This document shows positions 32,277 to 47,415 of a stretch of DNA of 64,000 nucleotides, piece by piece. The stretch is taken from assembly GCF_900963305.1 (NCBI RefSeq), contig NC_042514.1:2397501-2461500 (forward strand), read 5' to 3'. Under the pieces are notes generated by a model, which was not told the origin of the DNA, ran no database searches, and saw only the letters and a list, made by a program, of their open reading frames with translations. A program made the position numbers and the translations under genes. This DNA is from Echeneis naucrates. Taxonomy: Eukaryota; Chordata; Actinopteri; Carangiformes; Echeneidae. Every line of letters starts with the position of its first letter. The first letter of the stretch is position 1.

Positions 32277-33284
32277 CCCTCCAATTATAGAGAGAGGACA
32301 TTCTTGCTTCCTCTATTTTCTCTTCGTCTGCAGAGAGAGACAAAACAAAACAAAACAAAGAACGTCAACCAATCACTGCATGACGGTGCTGTAACTTACT
32401 AACATCTGACTCCATCATTTAGGAATAATTTGGTCAAATAAAGAGAACATTCAAAAACAATGAGAGGCCACGTATTTATTTGCTATTTGTATTGTATCGT
32501 ATGACACCACCTCACTGGGCTGCATTTGAAAAATATGTATAATATCAGAAGTGCTGTATTTATTGAACATCGGGTAAAATTCTACATAAAAAAATGTTTT
32601 GGTTATAAATCAGCTTGACGTGAATGTGAAATAATTGAAGATTAAAGCACTTCTTGCTAATAAACAGGAAAGTGCATTAGATCTGTGTGTGAGTGTTTTA
32701 ATCGCAGCACACTGGGACCTATTGTTAAAGCTGAAGGTCTCCCTTCATACATCTAGTGGATAAAAATAGAAATCTGAACACTGTAAACAGGAAACAGGAC
32801 AGAGGTTTTGACTCTGGCTGTTTTGGTCGAGTGTGTTTCTTTAACTTCCTCTTTCCTGTCATCTGCCGCTTTTCTCTTTCTTTGCCACTCTCACACACCA
32901 CTTCACCTCACACACTCGCACACTGGCTGCGGTCGCTCAGGGTGGATCACCAAGCCTCACTGTCTGACTCTGAGTGTGTGTGTGTGTGTGCTGACCTTCC
33001 TCCCTCCACCCTGGCCAGCGCTCTTTCGGAAATTTAAAAAGTGAACTTCCAGTCGACGCATTGTGCTGCACCAAGCTGGTACGGTCAACAAGATAAGACA
33101 ATGGCTCCGGGGACATAATTAACTGATTCACAGGATAATTAATGGAACACCTCTGAAAATATTTGCACAAATGCAAAAACAGAGTTGAGACGCCTGGAGA
33201 GCCGCCAGGAGGGAAGTGTGAGGGAGGCCTGAACACTGGGCCTCTCTTTACTTTGATTCACTGAGCCAGCGCTCTTATCAACCA

Positions 33285-33400
33285 TCTGCTATCAGATCTG
33301 ACAGGCAGACAAACGGACAGATGATCCAGCCACATATCAAAGCTCGGGCTAATTACTGTAATTCAAACAAAGCAATGCTCTAATGCCCGTCCTCCAAACC
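33285..33400. other. Candidate conserved non-coding element with homeodomain-type core
   Basis: A repeat-free block includes the near-palindrome AATTACTGTAATT (about 33351-33363) and a GATCCAGCCACATATC stretch. This balanced composition with TAATTA-type cores is typical of vertebrate enhancers. The call is inference only. Confidence 0.3.
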
Positions 33401-36367
33401 TTTGGCTTCTGTCAGGTATGGACAGGAAGACTCAGACTGATCTACAGCTTCCCTGTCAAACTAAAAACGCACAGTTCATCACCCAGATAATTCCATTTTA
33501 AATACACCAGGTAACAAAAAGGAAAAGAGCTGCAGAAGATTTCAGTTTATCGGAGTTCACAAATCAGGTTAAAAGCTAAAAATTTTTATTTTAAACCATT
33601 TTAATCCAAATTGCTGTTCCAGGTCCTGGAGTGTTTGTGTTTCTGACATCACCACTGATATAAAGCTATGATGCTGCCGTGTCTTTAATGCACATAATGT
33701 ACGTGAGTGCCATCCAAATGCAATACAATGCCATCTTAAAGGTGAGAAAGAAATCTAATGAAAGCAGCAGAAGTGATCAGCGTTTAAGAAAAACAACAGC
33801 AGACTGAGAATGTGTGAAATCTGTAAATAGCAACATAAACACAGATGTGAACAGAATAAATGAGAGAGTGGAGGTCAGAGAGAAAAGGTTAGTTTACGTG
33901 ATTCACCTTTGTCTTAATGGACACGACAGATAACGCTGCTGATATCTTCTTTTTTCTGAGAAAGTGGTCAAATGTTTTAAGGAGGAAGTGAATTTCAGTA
34001 AACACTTTCTAATTTCAGCTTAACTGGAAATGTTTGTTGTGAGCGTTCAGGTGAGGAAGCCACATCAGTAGGTGAGTGTAGGTGTCGGCTTCCACTGAAA
34101 TCAAACTCTGGTGATGAGTTTCAGTTTGGGTCCTTCAGTTCTGGGTTGCTATGCAATTTTAATCTCATGCAAAGTCAATATATGTGCAAAATATTGACTT
34201 TCAATAAGTGGCACACGTGAATCTATAATTTATATATTTACTTCCATAATATAACATTACATATAAATGATCAGTTTCAGTGTCTGTAACTAAATTCATT
34301 CTTATTTTCTGCCTCATAAATGTAGTAGAAGGTGTAATATTCCAGTGTGGGACGAGCTGAATTAGATGAAATACAGATATACGACTGAACGTACTGCGTT
34401 AAATTGGACAGACTCCAGGTTGAGCCGGGCCGCTCCCTTGTTTCTGTCTGTCTGCACGCACATGCTTGATCTTCTGTGTGTGCATGTAGCTGCAGGTAAG
34501 CGTGCTTGCACTCCCTGATTTACACACACGTAGCTGTTGTCGCCCGCCCCGCCCAGCAGAGCCTGATCTGGGTTTGGCTCCTGTCCTGCGTCCTCTTGCT
34601 GTCTCTGCTGATTAGGAGCATGGCTGAGGAAGTCTCACAAGAGACAACGCCAACAACGCAGCGGCCTGACTTGGGCTGCATGTCTGGGGCTATTTCCAGC
34701 CGCCGCCCTCGTGGCCTCAGGAGTCAGAAGAAAGAAAGCAGAGGATCCTGATAACCACCTACTCCCATCTCTGGCTCGTGTCCTCGGTGGCTGCGGAAAA
34801 GAGGCGTCCCGAGGTGTTTAAATCAGGGCACGAACCCCAGAGCTGTGTTTAGAAACAGGAGAGCTGTGGCTGGAGCCACTGATACTACAGGATGTTGTGC
34901 GGCGCTGTGTTAGTGGCAGCACAGCTGACTCAGCATCTTTTTTGTGTGCAGCCTGGTTTTCACCATCCCCCGCCTTCACTTTCTCTTAGGAGCTTCACTG
35001 GCGACCTTCCTGTCACCCAGATGACATCACGTCTGTGTCATTCATTCTGTAATTAGCGGTTGAGTTCCCAGAAACTCACAAGTACAAAAATGCACTCTTC
35101 TCTTCACATCCAAAGATGGCAGAGGTGTGTCTGGAAGTAGCGTGCGCGGTTTACACATGGTATTCTTAGCAGCAGCCATGTTTAAGTAGAGGACTAAGAG
35201 TCGGATATAATCACAGGGGCCTGCTTCTCATCTCCAAAAATAAACCAGTGAAGTGGTTACAGGTGGAGACGGCTCAGGCAGCGAAGCCCCCGAAGACGCT
35301 GACATGATCTGACTGAGTAATGCTTTCTCACATTTTCTTAAAAAAAAAAAAAAAGTCTGTCCGGATGTTTTTGGATGTTTTAAAAACACAATATCTGCCG
35401 GTCTGGCATCTCCCTCTTTTTAAAAACATATTTTTAGGAAGTGCTGATACTGTTATCAGTGACAGCGGGCTGGTTGGACTTTAATGGAAGAACAAGGCGA
35501 AGACATTTCGTTTTTCACAGAACAATGACATAATTCCAAATTCAGGTTTGAGTTTTTGTTCTTTCAGTAAAAGTGATGGTCTGTCCTTTATGATGTTTTT
35601 GCCCACAGTCAGTAAAAAAGTTGGATGTAGGCTTCAGGGTCAGCGGGCTGCGTTACTCTTCATTAAATCTAAAAATAAAAATAAAGACACTGTAAACATT
35701 GTGCCAGAAAATTCAGACTTCTGCTCAGAGATGTTTTAAAAAAAGCTCCTTCATGGCTTTTTTGTTTTTTTTATTATTATTATTTCCTCGCTGTACAAAC
35801 ATCCAAACCACAGTTCTTCTCCAGACCACTAGAGACCTCTTAGACTCCAGTACTTTTTCTGACTCATATAGAAACCTCAATATCAGTTTTGTGAAAATCT
35901 TTGTGTCACTACTTTGTGAGAAAGAGCCTGTTTACTATCAGAGGACTCTTCTGCTCATCGGCATGACTGTTCGTGTCACAGTAAACCCTGTGTGTCATAG
36001 GACGTCATAGGACGTCAGCTACTACGAGCTCTGTTTGCTGCCACGCCGCAGTCGTGATGAGCTAACATTTACTTCAGAGACGAGCGTCGTAAATGTCTGG
36101 GGGGGTTCGGGCTGGTTCAGGTGTAAAAACCTCGACCTGAAGTGCTGACGCATCTTAGAGATGACCCAATCGTCTCGACTCACCCCTCCCACCCCCTCTG
36201 TGCCCTTTTGACCTCTGGACGCCCCCCGACTCTGTCTGACAGCACAGGATGACACAGGAGGCCATCAAGACTCAGATATCTATATTTACTGCACAGATAT
36301 GTGTGTGGAAGTGACAAATACAGCTGATTCAGATTCTTTAAATAGAAGAGCCTTAAACCTGCAATCT

Positions 36368-36530
36368 AATGACCATCAGGAGGGCGACACTATTGGTTGT
36401 AAATTGAAGTCTATGGAAAAATGTCCCTCCTCCTCCTCAGTAAACGTTTTCCTGATGAGTTTATGGTCTCAGTCTCAGGCTAGGGGGCGGGGCTATGTGT
36501 GATTGACAGACTGTACCACCCCATCAGGGT
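36368..36530 (+). repeat. Interspersed repeat copy with 5' head and 3' GC box
   Basis: It starts 'gaccatcaggagggcgac', then 'ttgaagtctatggaaaaatg', 'cctgatgagtttatggtctc', and ends 'gggggcggggc...gattgacag...accacccc'. This copy shows the family outside the tRNA arrays, so the tRNA-spacer copies belong to a genome-wide repeat. Confidence 0.7.
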
Positions 36531-38051
36531 AGTGTACAGAGGAGCTCATAGGGGAGGGAGATGTTGTGTTTTTAAAACGTCCAAAAACATCCAGACGGAT
36601 CTTTATTTATTTCTTTTTTTAATGTGAGAAAGCATCACACACTTCACACATGAAGCTTTCAGGCTCAGATCACGTCCATGGATTTAAATGGAAAGTCCCA
36701 ATTATCAACGTACAAAACATTTATAATAACTGAGTTAGTGGTGATTCACAGTTCTGAGTGTGAATGAGCTGAATATGTTTCCTACCATAGTGAGTGAATA
36801 AGGAACAATTCCAGTCAGGCAACTTGACAAAGCTGGCGGCAAAGACAGAAAACAGGAAGTGACCCATATCGCCACAATGGCTTCTCTAATCACAATCATC
36901 TTATTCAGACTTCATATCAGCCCTCACTGAGCACACTGAGTCTCCAAACTGCTGCCTGAAGACAAATCCATGATTGTTCCGTGTGCTTGCTCTGTTTTAC
37001 TTCCTCTGTCTGTCATTCGTTCATCACTTTGAAAGGCGAACAGATTTCACTCGAGGTAAATAAATTGCAAATAAGTGCATGTTCTACCGATTTTATTCTT
37101 TGAAATCATTCAGCTGTAGAAATAAATAAAGTTTCATTTGTTTTCCTGGAAAGAAAATCACGCTTTTGTCGGAAACGGATGAAAACAGGACGTTAAATGT
37201 CCACTTATGTTAACTTATGTTAACTTTACAGAAGTCCTCTCCAGGTAATTGCTTGAGGAGGGATTTAACGGTGCTTTGCTGACGTTTATCTGCGGCCTTA
37301 TGGCGTCCACGGCTTCGTTTATCCCCAGGCCCTGAGGAAATGGCGTCGCATGAGTCACTCTGCATCAGGTGTTTTCTTAGGAACAGCTGAACTTTACTGA
37401 AGCAACTCACTGCAGGTTAGTGACTCAGGGGGAATGTTTGGGCTGTTGTTACAGGAACATGGCGAATTTCAGAGTGAGTGAAAGCTTACTGCTCGTCATG
37501 TTCTCGTGAAGATGAGCCGAGTGAGAATTGGCCAACAGGGGATGTGCAGACGAGACGTACCAACCATGAGGCTGAAAGCAGATTTGGAAGTAATCCCAAA
37601 CACCATGATTTTGATTTTGTTTGTCAAAACAAAGAGAAAGTCCCTGTTTGGTTTTCTAAACCCTCCACACACCCCGCAGGTTTGGACTGTGTGAGCCTCT
37701 TACAGCCCATAATTATGTTTTATAGTCAATAATTATGACAACGACTAATCTGATTTTAGTTTAGTTTGACCCTGAGGCTTCCACAGAAAATGAGACTGCT
37801 CACACTCATGACCTCTCCATCCGCCGCGGCAGTCAGCAGGAAGCTCAAATTCAAGGCTATTCCGGGCATATTCCAGCACCGTAGCTTCGTTAATGTCAGT
37901 CCTGGAAAGTTTTATCACCCATAACTTCATGAGTTTGACAAGCAGAGGGCCATCTGCAGCCAACGCGAAACCTATTTCACCCATTTTAGGTCAGCAGGCG
38001 TTTCTTGGTCCGGAGAGGGAGACATCATTTCTGGGTGAGATTAGACAAGCC

Positions 38052-38053
<2 letters not shown>

Positions 38054-38082
<29 letters not shown>

Positions 38083-38094
38083 CTGTGTGTGTGT
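38054..38094. repeat. (GT)n microsatellite
   Basis: A GT run with one TCTG interruption. Confidence 0.95.
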
Positions 38095-41000
38095 TTAATC
38101 TGCTTGGAGAACTGGTGAACTGACACAAACAGGCTGAGCCACAAACAAAGAAACAGCCCTATCAGTCAGATGTGTATATCTAACTGATAGTGAGTAGTCA
38201 GCGGCTAAAAATACAAGAGGACGCCGTCAGAGTTCAAGTGATAAAGAACCAAGAAGAATAAGCAGAAGAAGAAAAAGGAGAAGGGAACAGATGGAGGTCT
38301 GCTGTTTTTTGTTTTTTGTTTAGCTCCCTGAGGACGGAGATAACACACACCATATCTTCACTGCTATATCTTCACAACCTGACCTGTGGAGTCACCAAAA
38401 GCAGTCTAACATCCCTCCCCTGACAACGCTTACTGCCAAATACTACATCTGAGTTACTGCGCAATCAGCTGAGTATCCAAGCAGCCTTCTTATTTTTCTT
38501 TATGTGTTGCAATGTGCAAAACAAGTGTTGTGATGTGCGATGTTAACTTGTGGGTGTGTTGATGAATAATTATCTCCTCAGCTGTTGTGCTGCTGCTGCT
38601 AATGAGCATTGTGGTAAACTCAATTTAACTAAGTTTATCATTTCATTCCCTTTTCAACCGGAGAACAAACGTCAGAGCAGCTTCTCTGGGCAGGAAAATT
38701 ATAAGAGCGCGATGAGACTTGAATGTAAGACACTAAAAATAAACCACACAAAGTCGAACATTAAGAGTTTCAAAATGATTTGATGTGAATTACTGATTTT
38801 ACATTATGAAGAAATATTTGGTGACTCATCACAAAGTCATATCAGGACAAGAGCCGAAGCAAAAAACAAAACAAAGCTTAATATCAGTCTCACAATTTTA
38901 ACTCCTTAAATTCAGATTTCTTCACATAATTAGATAAAGATATTTTCTATATATTGTCGTCATGATCTTTCCTCCACGGCTGTGACAAAAATGAGGCATG
39001 AAGCAAAAAATGATGTTTATTTACAACAATATGATGCAATGGTGTGTGCGTGCATGTATGGATTTGTGTTACGTATGTGACAGTCTCCAGACAGCCTGAT
39101 GGTGTGTCTAACTCCAATGCTAAATGCTAAACGCTAATGCAGAAATGATGATCACACACAAACACAAACACAGACTCACACAGTAGTTTACTGCACCTAC
39201 AAGTTTTAACATTGAATTGGAAGCCAAGCGTGTGCTTGTGAACGTGCACAAATGTGTGTGTGTCAGAAAGAGAGAGTTGTGATGTGTAGTACAAACTGTA
39301 CACACACACACGTGTAAATGCTCCAAGGTGTTTCATCAAATCAAAGATCACAATCATTGTTAAACGTTTGAGAAAAAAATAACACAGATTATTTTATTAT
39401 GTGATGACGTTCAACACATTGTTTGTTTGTTTGGCTTTTCTCTCTCTGCAAACACACAAACACACAATCGATGAGACATCGACGCTCTCCTTACAGAGAA
39501 GTCAGATTTTTTTACACCTTGACTAAAATCTGATCTTTGAGATGAGTTTGATGGCAGTAAACCAAGGTTGCTGCTGCGGGCCCACAGGGGCTGTACCTGC
39601 CATCAACACAACACACCGCGCATACAAATCCACTCACACACACCAGCTGAGTCTGATGCAATCAGCTGAAAGCAGCCTGCCTTCACTCGAGGAACTTCCA
39701 CAGGTCCAGCTATTGGAAAAGAAAAGAGGGAACAAAGGTATTTTGGAGGAAGCGGCTCCTCTTCCACGTTATGAAATAACTATGACTTTGTAATTTTTGT
39801 CATTGTCATCTCGATTGTTTTGAAGGAACTATGTTTAGAAGAGAAGGCGGAGTTGAGGAGGAGTGAGTCAAGTCCAAAATACACAATAAAACGTTATCCT
39901 CTGAATGAAACCTGTCGGGGCTTCCTGTGGTTTCTTCCTTGTTCCCTGTCCTCGTGTGGAGGTGTATGGAGTTGGGGGGCGGAGCCGAGGATGCCTGTTC
40001 TGCACACCTGTTCCTGATTCTACAATCAAGCCACCAACACCACTGCAGGATAAAAGGCCGGCTGAGCCATCCAGTCCTCTCCAGGTCACCCGTGATCCTC
40101 AGGTGGTCGACCATCAGCCTCCAGTTTTCCTAACTTTCTCCATCTGCAGAGGTCAGTCACCCTCTAAAACTTCACATTTGTGTTTAAAGTTCAGTTTGGT
40201 CCGTAAGAAAGCACAGAAGGAGACGTCACATCGTACATCTGTGAGCTTGGATCAGAGTCCAACATCTGCTGAGACCACCAAGCTCCCCTGGAGGACTTCA
40301 TGTATCCCACCGGTCCGAGTTCAGCCGTTTGGTGGCCGTTTTAATCCACAACACAGCTGTGAGAAACCAAACCCAGAGATAAACGATGGAAACATACAGT
40401 GAGAAAAAATAGCCCAAATTCTGCAGGATGTCTGACAGCTCGGATGAATGAGGAACCCCGAACTGCTGGTTAGGCCTTCCCAGGATCTTATGGATCCTGG
40501 CCCACGTTAGATCTGCTGACCTCAGTCCGCAAACACATCAATATAAACATCTCAGCATCAGCCCTGAAACAAACTGCCTCAGGCATCTGGAGGAGAAACT
40601 TCCATCGGAGCAGTTAAGTTGAGAAATGTTGGTCTTTATCTTGTTATGTGTCGGGTCGGAATTTTTGAAATTAAAAAATAACTGCAATTTTAATGTGCAG
40701 CTGCAATTTCAGTTAAGGTGACTGCTTTTGCATTAAAATGTAAAAACATAAATTAAAAAAAATTGAACAATGATGTTTGTTGATGATTGTCGCCTGGAAA
40801 ATGATGATGGCGGTGACAACGCACAATAACGTTATGACACAAAAGTAGCAGCTCCTGGGATTTAAATCGCACACATTACGATTTTAATCATACTTTCATT
40901 ATTGTGCAGTTTTCATCTCCAGCTTCGTTAGGATGTAAATTCTTTCTTAGATTTCATAGCATGGAAAAGGAAGTGATAAAAACAATACAACGAGGAAACG

Positions 41001-42994
41001 CAAAATATTAGAAAGCAAAGATCAAGATAACGTGATAATAAACACAGAAATACCATGAAAAAAAATCCAGACAAAATATTCAAAATAAAATAATAAAACA
41101 CTGAAAAAAAGGAGGTGAGTGGAATCAAGCCAGAGATAAAAATATGAAAACAGTACAGAAGATGATAATAATCAAATGTTTGCTTTTTAAAAGTGTAGCT
41201 TTTCCTACGTCGATGTGTGTGTTCATGTTCATCTCAGTAATTTTTTTAAAACATTATTTTGCATGGATTGTTGGATTTATTGTCCGAACCGTCGTGGAAA
41301 GATGTCAACTTAAATGTAAACAAACTTTCACCGCCCCCCTCAGTTTGGGGGGTCGGAGGTTGGAGGAAGTGTCGCTGCCTGAGCGAGTTTCTGTCTAATG
41401 CAAACTGTCACAGCTTTCTGCTGGGAGAACACACAGAGTCACACAATGTGTAACACAATGTGAGTCCTCATCTGGGGCTGAAACCAAGAGCCCCGAGGCC
41501 ACGTTCTGCTAAATACCACTGTTACGTAACAGCTACACACAGGCGGACACACACACTCAACCTCAGGCCAACAGATATAAGATGTGTTCATTTCATGAAG
41601 CTCCAGACAAACACTTAGTAACAAACTTTATCGATATAACGCAGAAATTTACCGGAAAAAACTGTTAATTTCCTCGCGATGAGAGAATCAAAGCATGTGT
41701 TTTATACTTATGTTCGACAGGCGCTTTAATACTACATGTATTTATGAAGTTAATAAGGGCTTTAACTTTCCCACGGACAAAAAGATAAAAATGTAAAAAA
41801 GATTCAAAATTCAAAACTTTAAAAGGTTTAAAAGTTCGCATCTGTCACAGCAACTTTTACTCACTGCTGCGTTCTTTTCTGTTTTATTTTTCTACCTTAT
41901 CCAGTTCATTCTTGTGTTTCGATTTATTTATTTATATTATGTCTGATGCTGGTGTAGCATGCAAATTTCCCAATTTGGGGACTAATAAGGGATCATCTTT
42001 TTATCTTGTGAATTAGTCTTGTTATTTTTTTTATTTTTAATTTTTTTTAAAGAAGTGCACAGAGAACTCTGAGAACTGAGAACGTATTGATCTGTTGTTC
42101 ACTTCCTGCTGGGACCAAAAACACGTCCAAAAAAAAAAAAAACACCCTGCTGTGCACAAAGCCAGCAACACCTTGGAAAAAAACAGAAACAAAAAAACCC
42201 CCAGAATACACCAAGAAGGACCTTTTAGACCTTTGAAGTTTGTCCGTGTTTGAAATAAAGTTTGGACTGCACATATCATCTGAAACAGAAACATCAACAT
42301 CAGTAGATGCTGCAGATGTTCATTTCTGCTTTTGTGTCGGTGAGGCCTGATCTGTAGAAGATCTGCAGGAAGATCCATATTTGTAATAACGTAAAGTTAA
42401 AGATTTTCAAAGAGATTGTCAGAAGATGGAAAAGTGAAACGGCTCTTCCTTCATTCAACAGCGGTGGTTATCACCGAGTATGTCCCCGTTTCTATTCTGG
42501 GTGGAAATCAGAGCACCTCGTTAGTCAAACACAGCCAGGATGCCCTATCTTTAGATGCACCCCCCCCCCGGAGCTCGAGGCTGTGGATGCAGCATGACTC
42601 CATCAGTCATGGTTCATATAAATACCTGAAGCGTCCAGAGTCAGGTGAGAGCTGGTGCTTTAAATTCGCAGCCTTTTTATAATAGCCCCATTTGTCATGA
42701 GATCAACCCCCCCCATGTGTGGTGCACACACGTGATTTCTAAGGATGAGAGAAAGGTGAGACAGGAAAAGGCCACCATGTTCCCTCCACGCGGACACACA
42801 CACACACACACACGCTTGGATGAAGTGTAGTACACGTGCACACAGGCACAGACATCATGTGACAGTCTGCATCGAGGTCTGGTCTGGGGGGGGCATTCTC
42901 CCCATTCACAAAAGGCACAACTCATAATTGAACCTTTCTATTCATCCATTGATAAATTATGCTTTCAGTTTGTTCATGAAAGAAAAGGTCATCT

Positions 42995-43070
42995 CTCCAT
43001 CTGCTGCCGTGTTGAAGTCTACGGGAAAACAGCCCCCACGTGTCACCTGATATGTTAGCTCACAGACTGA
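42995..43070 (+). repeat. Partial interspersed repeat copy
   Basis: 'gttgaagtctacgggaaaac', then 'cacctgatatgttagctcac'; diverged and truncated. Confidence 0.5.
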
Positions 43071-43894
43071 TACAGGTGGGCTCAAACTTCACCGGAACAA
43101 ACACTGATAAAAAAAAGAAAAGAAAAGATGTTCAGATGGAACTGTTATTCCATTATATGTTATATGCTGATAAAAAACCTCAATTATTTTAATTTGTATT
43201 CAATCGCTTTCCGCTTCTCTCCTCTAAACTCCAGCAGAAACAAAAACGCCCAAAAGCTGTAAGGTGAAACCAAAAAAAAAAAAAAAGATAACTTCCTGTA
43301 CTCTTGAAGCAATAATAATGTGTCTTCAATTTTGGGAAACCACCAGCTATTGTTGGGATGGCGACTTCCTGTGCCAGCGTGGAGATGATGGCTGATATTC
43401 CAGAACATTATTTACAGAAGTACACACCTGTGTTCCTTTTAGAAAGTGCTGTTATTAAAGATAGCTGATGTGACTGTGAAAGTGGCCATGAGACCCCCCA
43501 ACCCCCCCCACCGGCTGCTGAGAGAGAACAACAACAGAGAGAGGAAACATCTGCAGCGGGGTTCAGCCGCTCATCATGGAGCTTCCGCACTCGGTGAATG
43601 AATTACAAAAAAAGATTCTTATTTTTTTTCCAGTTTAGAGACTGAGCAGCCAAAGAAACAAACGTTTAAAAATACGATTGAATTGTCACGATAAATGCCG
43701 TTCAACTACAGTTAAAAAGCTTCTGGAGATAATTTCTCATCACTCCGATGATTAAATCCAAATATTTATTCTGGGATTTTTTTTTTATTATAATAGAAAA
43801 CTGACAAATCACAAAGAGTAATGATCTGAGCATTAAGAGCTGCCATTTTCTGCTGAAGACTATGAGACTATAAAAGTTTACAAAACTCCTTTGA

Positions 43895-44110
43895 TCAGAT
43901 CGTATTGACATCTATGGGAAAATGTTCCTCCTCCTCCTCAGTAAATGTTTTCCTGATGAGTTTTTGGTCTCAGTCTGTAGTTTCATGTCTTCAATAGAAC
44001 ATGATGTTCATGTTTTAAATAATGCTCCATTTATAGGAAATGGGGATCTTGGCTAATGTTTAGTTAAAAGACTGGCCCACCCAGTCAGGATGGAGTACCC
44101 TAACATGGCA
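43895..44110 (+). repeat. Interspersed repeat copy (long form)
   Basis: It carries the 'ctatgggaaaatg', 'cctgatgagttt', 'agtctgtagtttcatgtctt', 'acatgatgttcatg' and 'aatgctccattta' boxes in order and ends near 'ggcccacccagtcagg'. Confidence 0.7.
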
Positions 44111-46664
44111 GCTCCCAAGCCAACGTGTGTCTGATCACCATATTTGTTTAAAGGTCTGAAAAGTTTGAGTTAAAATTTTAGCCACATCAAGACTACGATG
44201 TTTTTTGGGCTCGCTGTTTCCAACCAACAGGAACAAGACTGTTGAGAGCGAATGTTCTCGATTGTCCTAAACTGATGAGGTAGAAAATGTTATGATGGTG
44301 GAGAGAGCAAATATTTTTTTGTCAAGGGCTGTTTCCAAAGATTTCTCTTTCTGCAGGCTACAACAGAAAGCCAAAGATAAAATGGAGTCAGCAGAGTTTT
44401 CAGGTGTTAAAAAACCACGAATAACATGGACAGGAGGTGACATGCTTTAAAACTCGATGAAGCCTTTGTCACCCAATTTGAAAAAAAAAAAAAACATCTG
44501 CTTTATCTGAACAGTTAAATGACTAATTTATTCACATTTATAACATCAGGAATGGTTTGTGCCAATATTGAGCTTGACACGATAACTTTATTTACCATAT
44601 TAATTATTTCTAACTTTGCCATCAAAAAATAAAGATTTTTTTGCTGCCTGAAAGATGAACTCTTCAAATATATATGAGAACTATAAATGTTGATGAAACA
44701 ACACATAAATACATGAGTGGCATTTTTAAATTTTTATCTTCATGTAATATCCAGATTGCAGCCTGGTCTGATGTCTGCTGTGAATCACGAGGGCACATGT
44801 CTCCACAGCGTCGGGCCCAGACAGTATAAATAATGAATCAGCTGTGGTTGAGTGTTGTTCTCACATAAAACAAACCAATCAGACCACATAACACCTAAAC
44901 TGTAAAAAAAAAAGAAAATGTGGCAGCAAAGTTCATGATTGAATTTTGACCTTTTGAGTGTCTTTTTTTTTTTTTTGTTGACTGCGACTGCATGAGCCAG
45001 AAGACAGACATCAACAGGCGGGTCATCCTCAGGTCAACTACTGTGTCCGTTAAACTGAAGTCATACTTCCCCAATTACCAGCACCGGTCCCTTACTGACT
45101 GCGTATATTTATGTCACAGAGAGGCGAAGAAATTAGTAAATTGTTTGTTTCCATCTGAGCTTCGTTGAAATGACCAAACTGTTCAAATAAACATAACAAA
45201 TCGTCTCCTATTGATGAAAAGCTCCATACATGCTCAGAAAGTTGTGGAAAATTCATGATCACAATTATGATTATGTGGTTTTGTATGGGGGGGCTTTATT
45301 GTTGCCCCCTCCTCATCCCCGTTGCCAACAGATATCTTGATGCCAAGTATGAACCCCATCCAGCCCCCGTTCTTTTGACGTAGATGGTGATCGGGACCTT
45401 TTTTACATTGACATTTCAGAAGACAACTCTTTGATCACGTCCTCCTGGTCATCTCCTGAAGAGGAGCGTCATGTTGCTTTGATTCCAGGAGATGATAATT
45501 ACTCATCATCTTATTAAGGTCAGCGTGGCCACAGCACATATTTCAAATCCAGCTGGTGTCCAGCTCCAATTATGTGACTTACGCCAACAATTCCATAAAA
45601 TTCAAACTGAAAAAAAAATAAATAAAAAATTATCAAGTATTCCTTTACCAAAACAAGTCAATGGCACTCATTATATATAACAAGGTTCTGGACTGTTATT
45701 CAAACTAAACCAGTACTTCAAATATGTGGAAAACAATTAAAACTGCAACTATCAGTTGACTTGTTGAGCTGCAAATATCAAAACTTCGGCAGCAGTTTTA
45801 TTGTTGGACTGATTTGTTTCAGCTTGTCATCAATGCCACAGATGATTTTCTTTGACTTTATCCTTGATAGTCTGGATTTGTATCTCACTTTGCATGATTA
45901 TTTCACTGTGCGGTCTGACAAAGAAAACCGTCAACAAAGACGGATGAATGGAGCAAATATTAAACTGACTAATAGAATAGTTGTTAGTTTGTTCAGTAAT
46001 GCATGATTTCACTGATCAACATCCTTTAAGTTCATTATTTGAAGCAAATAAAAGTCTATATACAATAATGTGTTATGTTTTATGTGGCTGGGTATTTTGC
46101 CATTTTTTAAATTTAAACGGCCCCTCCACTTGCAGTTGTTCCTGCCTTGTAAACGTGAGCCTACATTTACACGGAGAGTTAGCAGGTCCATTGTATGACA
46201 TTCACAAAGGGCTCCGGCCTCTACGGAGTCCAGAAGCTGGATTGAATAAAGCTTCTGCTCCGGATCAATACAGCAGCTCTCGATGACCACGCATTGACCG
46301 GACGGTGCAATCAGCGGTGATCGGCTCCTGCAGGACTTCGAGAACGGACAAGGTCACCTTGCACATAAAAATGAAAAACAGCCCTCACTGAAAGAGGCCA
46401 GAGCCGGCATCCTGGCTCTGCAGTATCCATCCTCTTGGCGTTTGGCCTTTGGCAGATTTAGATCAAGCTCTTGTTCAAGGACTTCAGGAGCGTCCGTTTT
46501 TATCAGATACGACGGACCCGGGTGATGTATACGCACACACAGCGCTTGTTTGCATCGTACGTGCTGTTGTGATGAATGTGGCTGATAGAATACATACCTT
46601 CATAATTAAATTCTTCATCTTAACCACTGTTAACTAATGAACGGCAGGAAGAACGAGGCCACAC

Positions 46665-46960
46665 AATCCTTTGCTGCCTAATTACTTTACATTACTGGCT
46701 GTGAAAAGTCACATCTCTCCCTGTCATGTGATGTTTTTCACTGATAACATTAGTCCACTTCTTCAAGCTATTTCTCTAATGAAGAGCCCGATACAGGACA
46801 TTAGATCTTTACCCTGCACATCGTGAGGCCACATGGTGTTCCATCACTGCAGGAGACGGTATTAGCAGACCTTTAACGGCTGCACTCTGCTGCTGAGCCT
46901 TCAATGCAGCTGATGGCATTTTCTCCTGGCAGGTAGTCAACTAATGTCAATCGGGTTGTG
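46665..46960. other. Candidate conserved non-coding element
   Basis: About 300 bases free of simple repeats, with a CTAATTAC core near 46677, a TGTCATGTGATG stretch and a GATGGCATTTTC stretch. The texture resembles vertebrate conserved non-coding DNA. Inference only. Confidence 0.3.
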
Positions 46961-47239
46961 GCGCGAGCAAATGAGACAGCCACGAAGAAAATCAGCTGGA
47001 AGCAGATTCGACAGACAGCCGTCTCAGCATCGTAGGGCCAACACTCTGCTCAGCCGATCATCTGCAGCGAAGAAAGAAGAAAGAATGTGTGTAACGTGTT
47101 GAATGCAACACAGTTTTTGATATTTAAAATTTCTGATATTTACTCTTTTGCACTTTTAATGTAGAAGCACGACTGAAAATAAGGAGTCTGTGAAGTGAAG
47201 CCAGTGTTAAAAAGCTTTAAACTTTTTTTCTGTTCGATG

Positions 47240-47415
47240 ACCGTCAGGGGGCGACGCCATTGGCTGGGGAAAAAATAGTCAGATTGTATTGAAGTTGATG
47301 GGAAAATGTCTGTTCTTCTCCCTGATGTAAAGTAAATGTCCTGATGACTTTATGGTCTCAGTCTCTTCAATACAACACGATGGTCATTTTTTCAATGATG
47401 CTCCCATTTGGAGGA
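47240..47415 (+). repeat. Interspersed repeat copy with 5' head
   Basis: Head 'gatgaccgtcagggggcgac', then 'gattgtattgaagttgatgg', 'cctgatgactttatggtctc' and an 'aatgatgctcccattt' end. Same order as at 36368 and 43895. Confidence 0.7.
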